From Pseudomonas protegens (GTDB taxonomy: Bacteria > Pseudomonadota > Gammaproteobacteria > Pseudomonadales > Pseudomonadaceae), in the NCBI RefSeq assembly GCF_003363755.1, contig NZ_CP031396.1:1922001-1986000 (forward strand): 64,000 bases of DNA, in the 5' to 3' direction. The stretch's first letter is position 1. Every line of letters begins with the position of its first letter. This document shows positions 63,707-64,000 of the stretch, in pieces. Both the position numbers and the translations under genes were made by a program. Below the pieces are notes generated by a model. The model worked only from the letters and a program-made list of their open reading frames with translations, ran no database searches and had not been told where the DNA came from.

Positions 63707-64000
63707 TCAGCGGCGCTTGCTGCCACCCAGCAACGACCCCATCAGCCCCCTGACCAATTGCCGGCCTAACTGATTGGCCGCCTGACGCATGGCTGACTTC
63801 AACGCCTGCCCGGCCGCCGTGCCGAGGAACTCACCCGCCCGATCAGCCAGGCTCGGTTCTTCAGCGCCAGGCTTGTCGGGTGTCGCCTGCGCTTCAGGCG
63901 CCAGGTCCTTGCGCCCCATCAACACCTCATAGGCAGACTCACGATCGATAGGCTTGTCATAACGCCCCTGTAACGGCGAACTGGCGATCAGGGCCTTGCG
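63707..64000 (-). CDS. HerA-like ATPase (DUF853/YjgR family), C-terminal part, cut by window edge
   Basis: The frame is open to the end of the window and no start is seen. The visible 97 codons read RKALIASSPLQGRYDKPIDR then ESAYEVLMGRKDLAPE, typical of the C-terminal region of helicase HerA-like proteins, then a Glu/Pro linker and an amphipathic tail QALKSAMRQAANQLGRQLVR ending GGSKRR. The ATPase domain lies beyond position 64000. Confidence 0.75.
   Translation of the reverse strand, partial: RKALIASSPLQGRYDKPIDRESAYEVLMGRKDLAPEAQATPDKPGAEEPSLADRAGEFLGTAAGQALKSAMRQAANQLGRQLVRGLMGSLLGGSKRR

Overview
The window is a stretch of Pseudomonas chromosome, most likely from the P. fluorescens/protegens/chlororaphis group. 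This is inferred from the high-GC coding style, Pseudomonas-type REP elements (GTAGGAGCCGGCTTGCCGGC-like), an arcDABC operon, a GcsR-type glycine-cleavage regulator, an OprD porin, and the conserved block ruvCAB - ybgC - tolQRAB - oprL - cpoB - queEC - tRNA-Lys. Species was not determined.

Layout. 0.1-2.3 kb: a double-Cache-like chemoreceptor. 2.4-3.7 kb: an oddly arranged CaiB/BaiF CoA-transferase. 3.8-10.9 kb: anaerobic arginine catabolism, with two divergently transcribed ArcD antiporters and then arcA, arcB, arcC and a DUF5064 gene; the canonical arcD has an Anr-like box placed correctly in front of a -10. 11.0-18.9 kb: the sigma-54 activator GcsR and its target operon gcvH-gcvP-sdaA-gcvT, with three GcsR-like palindromes and a -24/-12 promoter upstream. 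The glyA2 gene that sits between gcvP2 and sdaA in P. aeruginosa is absent and REP elements lie there instead. 19.3-21.3 kb: a cold-shock protein, an RDD membrane protein and nadA.

21.6-34.5 kb is accessory: a nine-gene minus-strand operon next to a tRNA-Lys gene. In transcription order it encodes a class III aminotransferase, an NRPS with A-T and a degenerate epimerase-like domain, an EamA exporter, a GNAT acetyltransferase, an FrhB-type iron-sulfur flavoprotein, an EPSP-synthase-like enolpyruvyl transferase, a BchC-like MDR oxidoreductase, a second NRPS with A-T and a degenerate condensation-like domain, and a thioesterase. I do not recognise it as any characterised pathway and it is the best candidate for an undescribed system. 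My inference is that it makes and exports a small modified amino acid or dipeptide, with acetylation and export as self-protection. A TTGACA-type promoter and a hairpin-containing leader precede it.

35-50 kb is conserved core: tRNA-Lys, queC/queE (queuosine), the Tol-Pal envelope system, ruvABC, yebC, aspS, an FmdB-type protein, dps, a membrane-anchored cold-shock protein, slyX and a HIT protein. 50.9-64 kb: an OprD porin with a long upstream region carrying a repeated palindromic motif, an MscS channel, yajQ, panE, an orphan sensor kinase, a PduO-type adenosyltransferase, a Nudix/ThiE-like fusion, argJ, secA, a dciA-like gene and the 3' end of a HerA-like ATPase gene cut by the window edge. 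No CRISPR array, rRNA, transposase, integrase or phage gene was seen.
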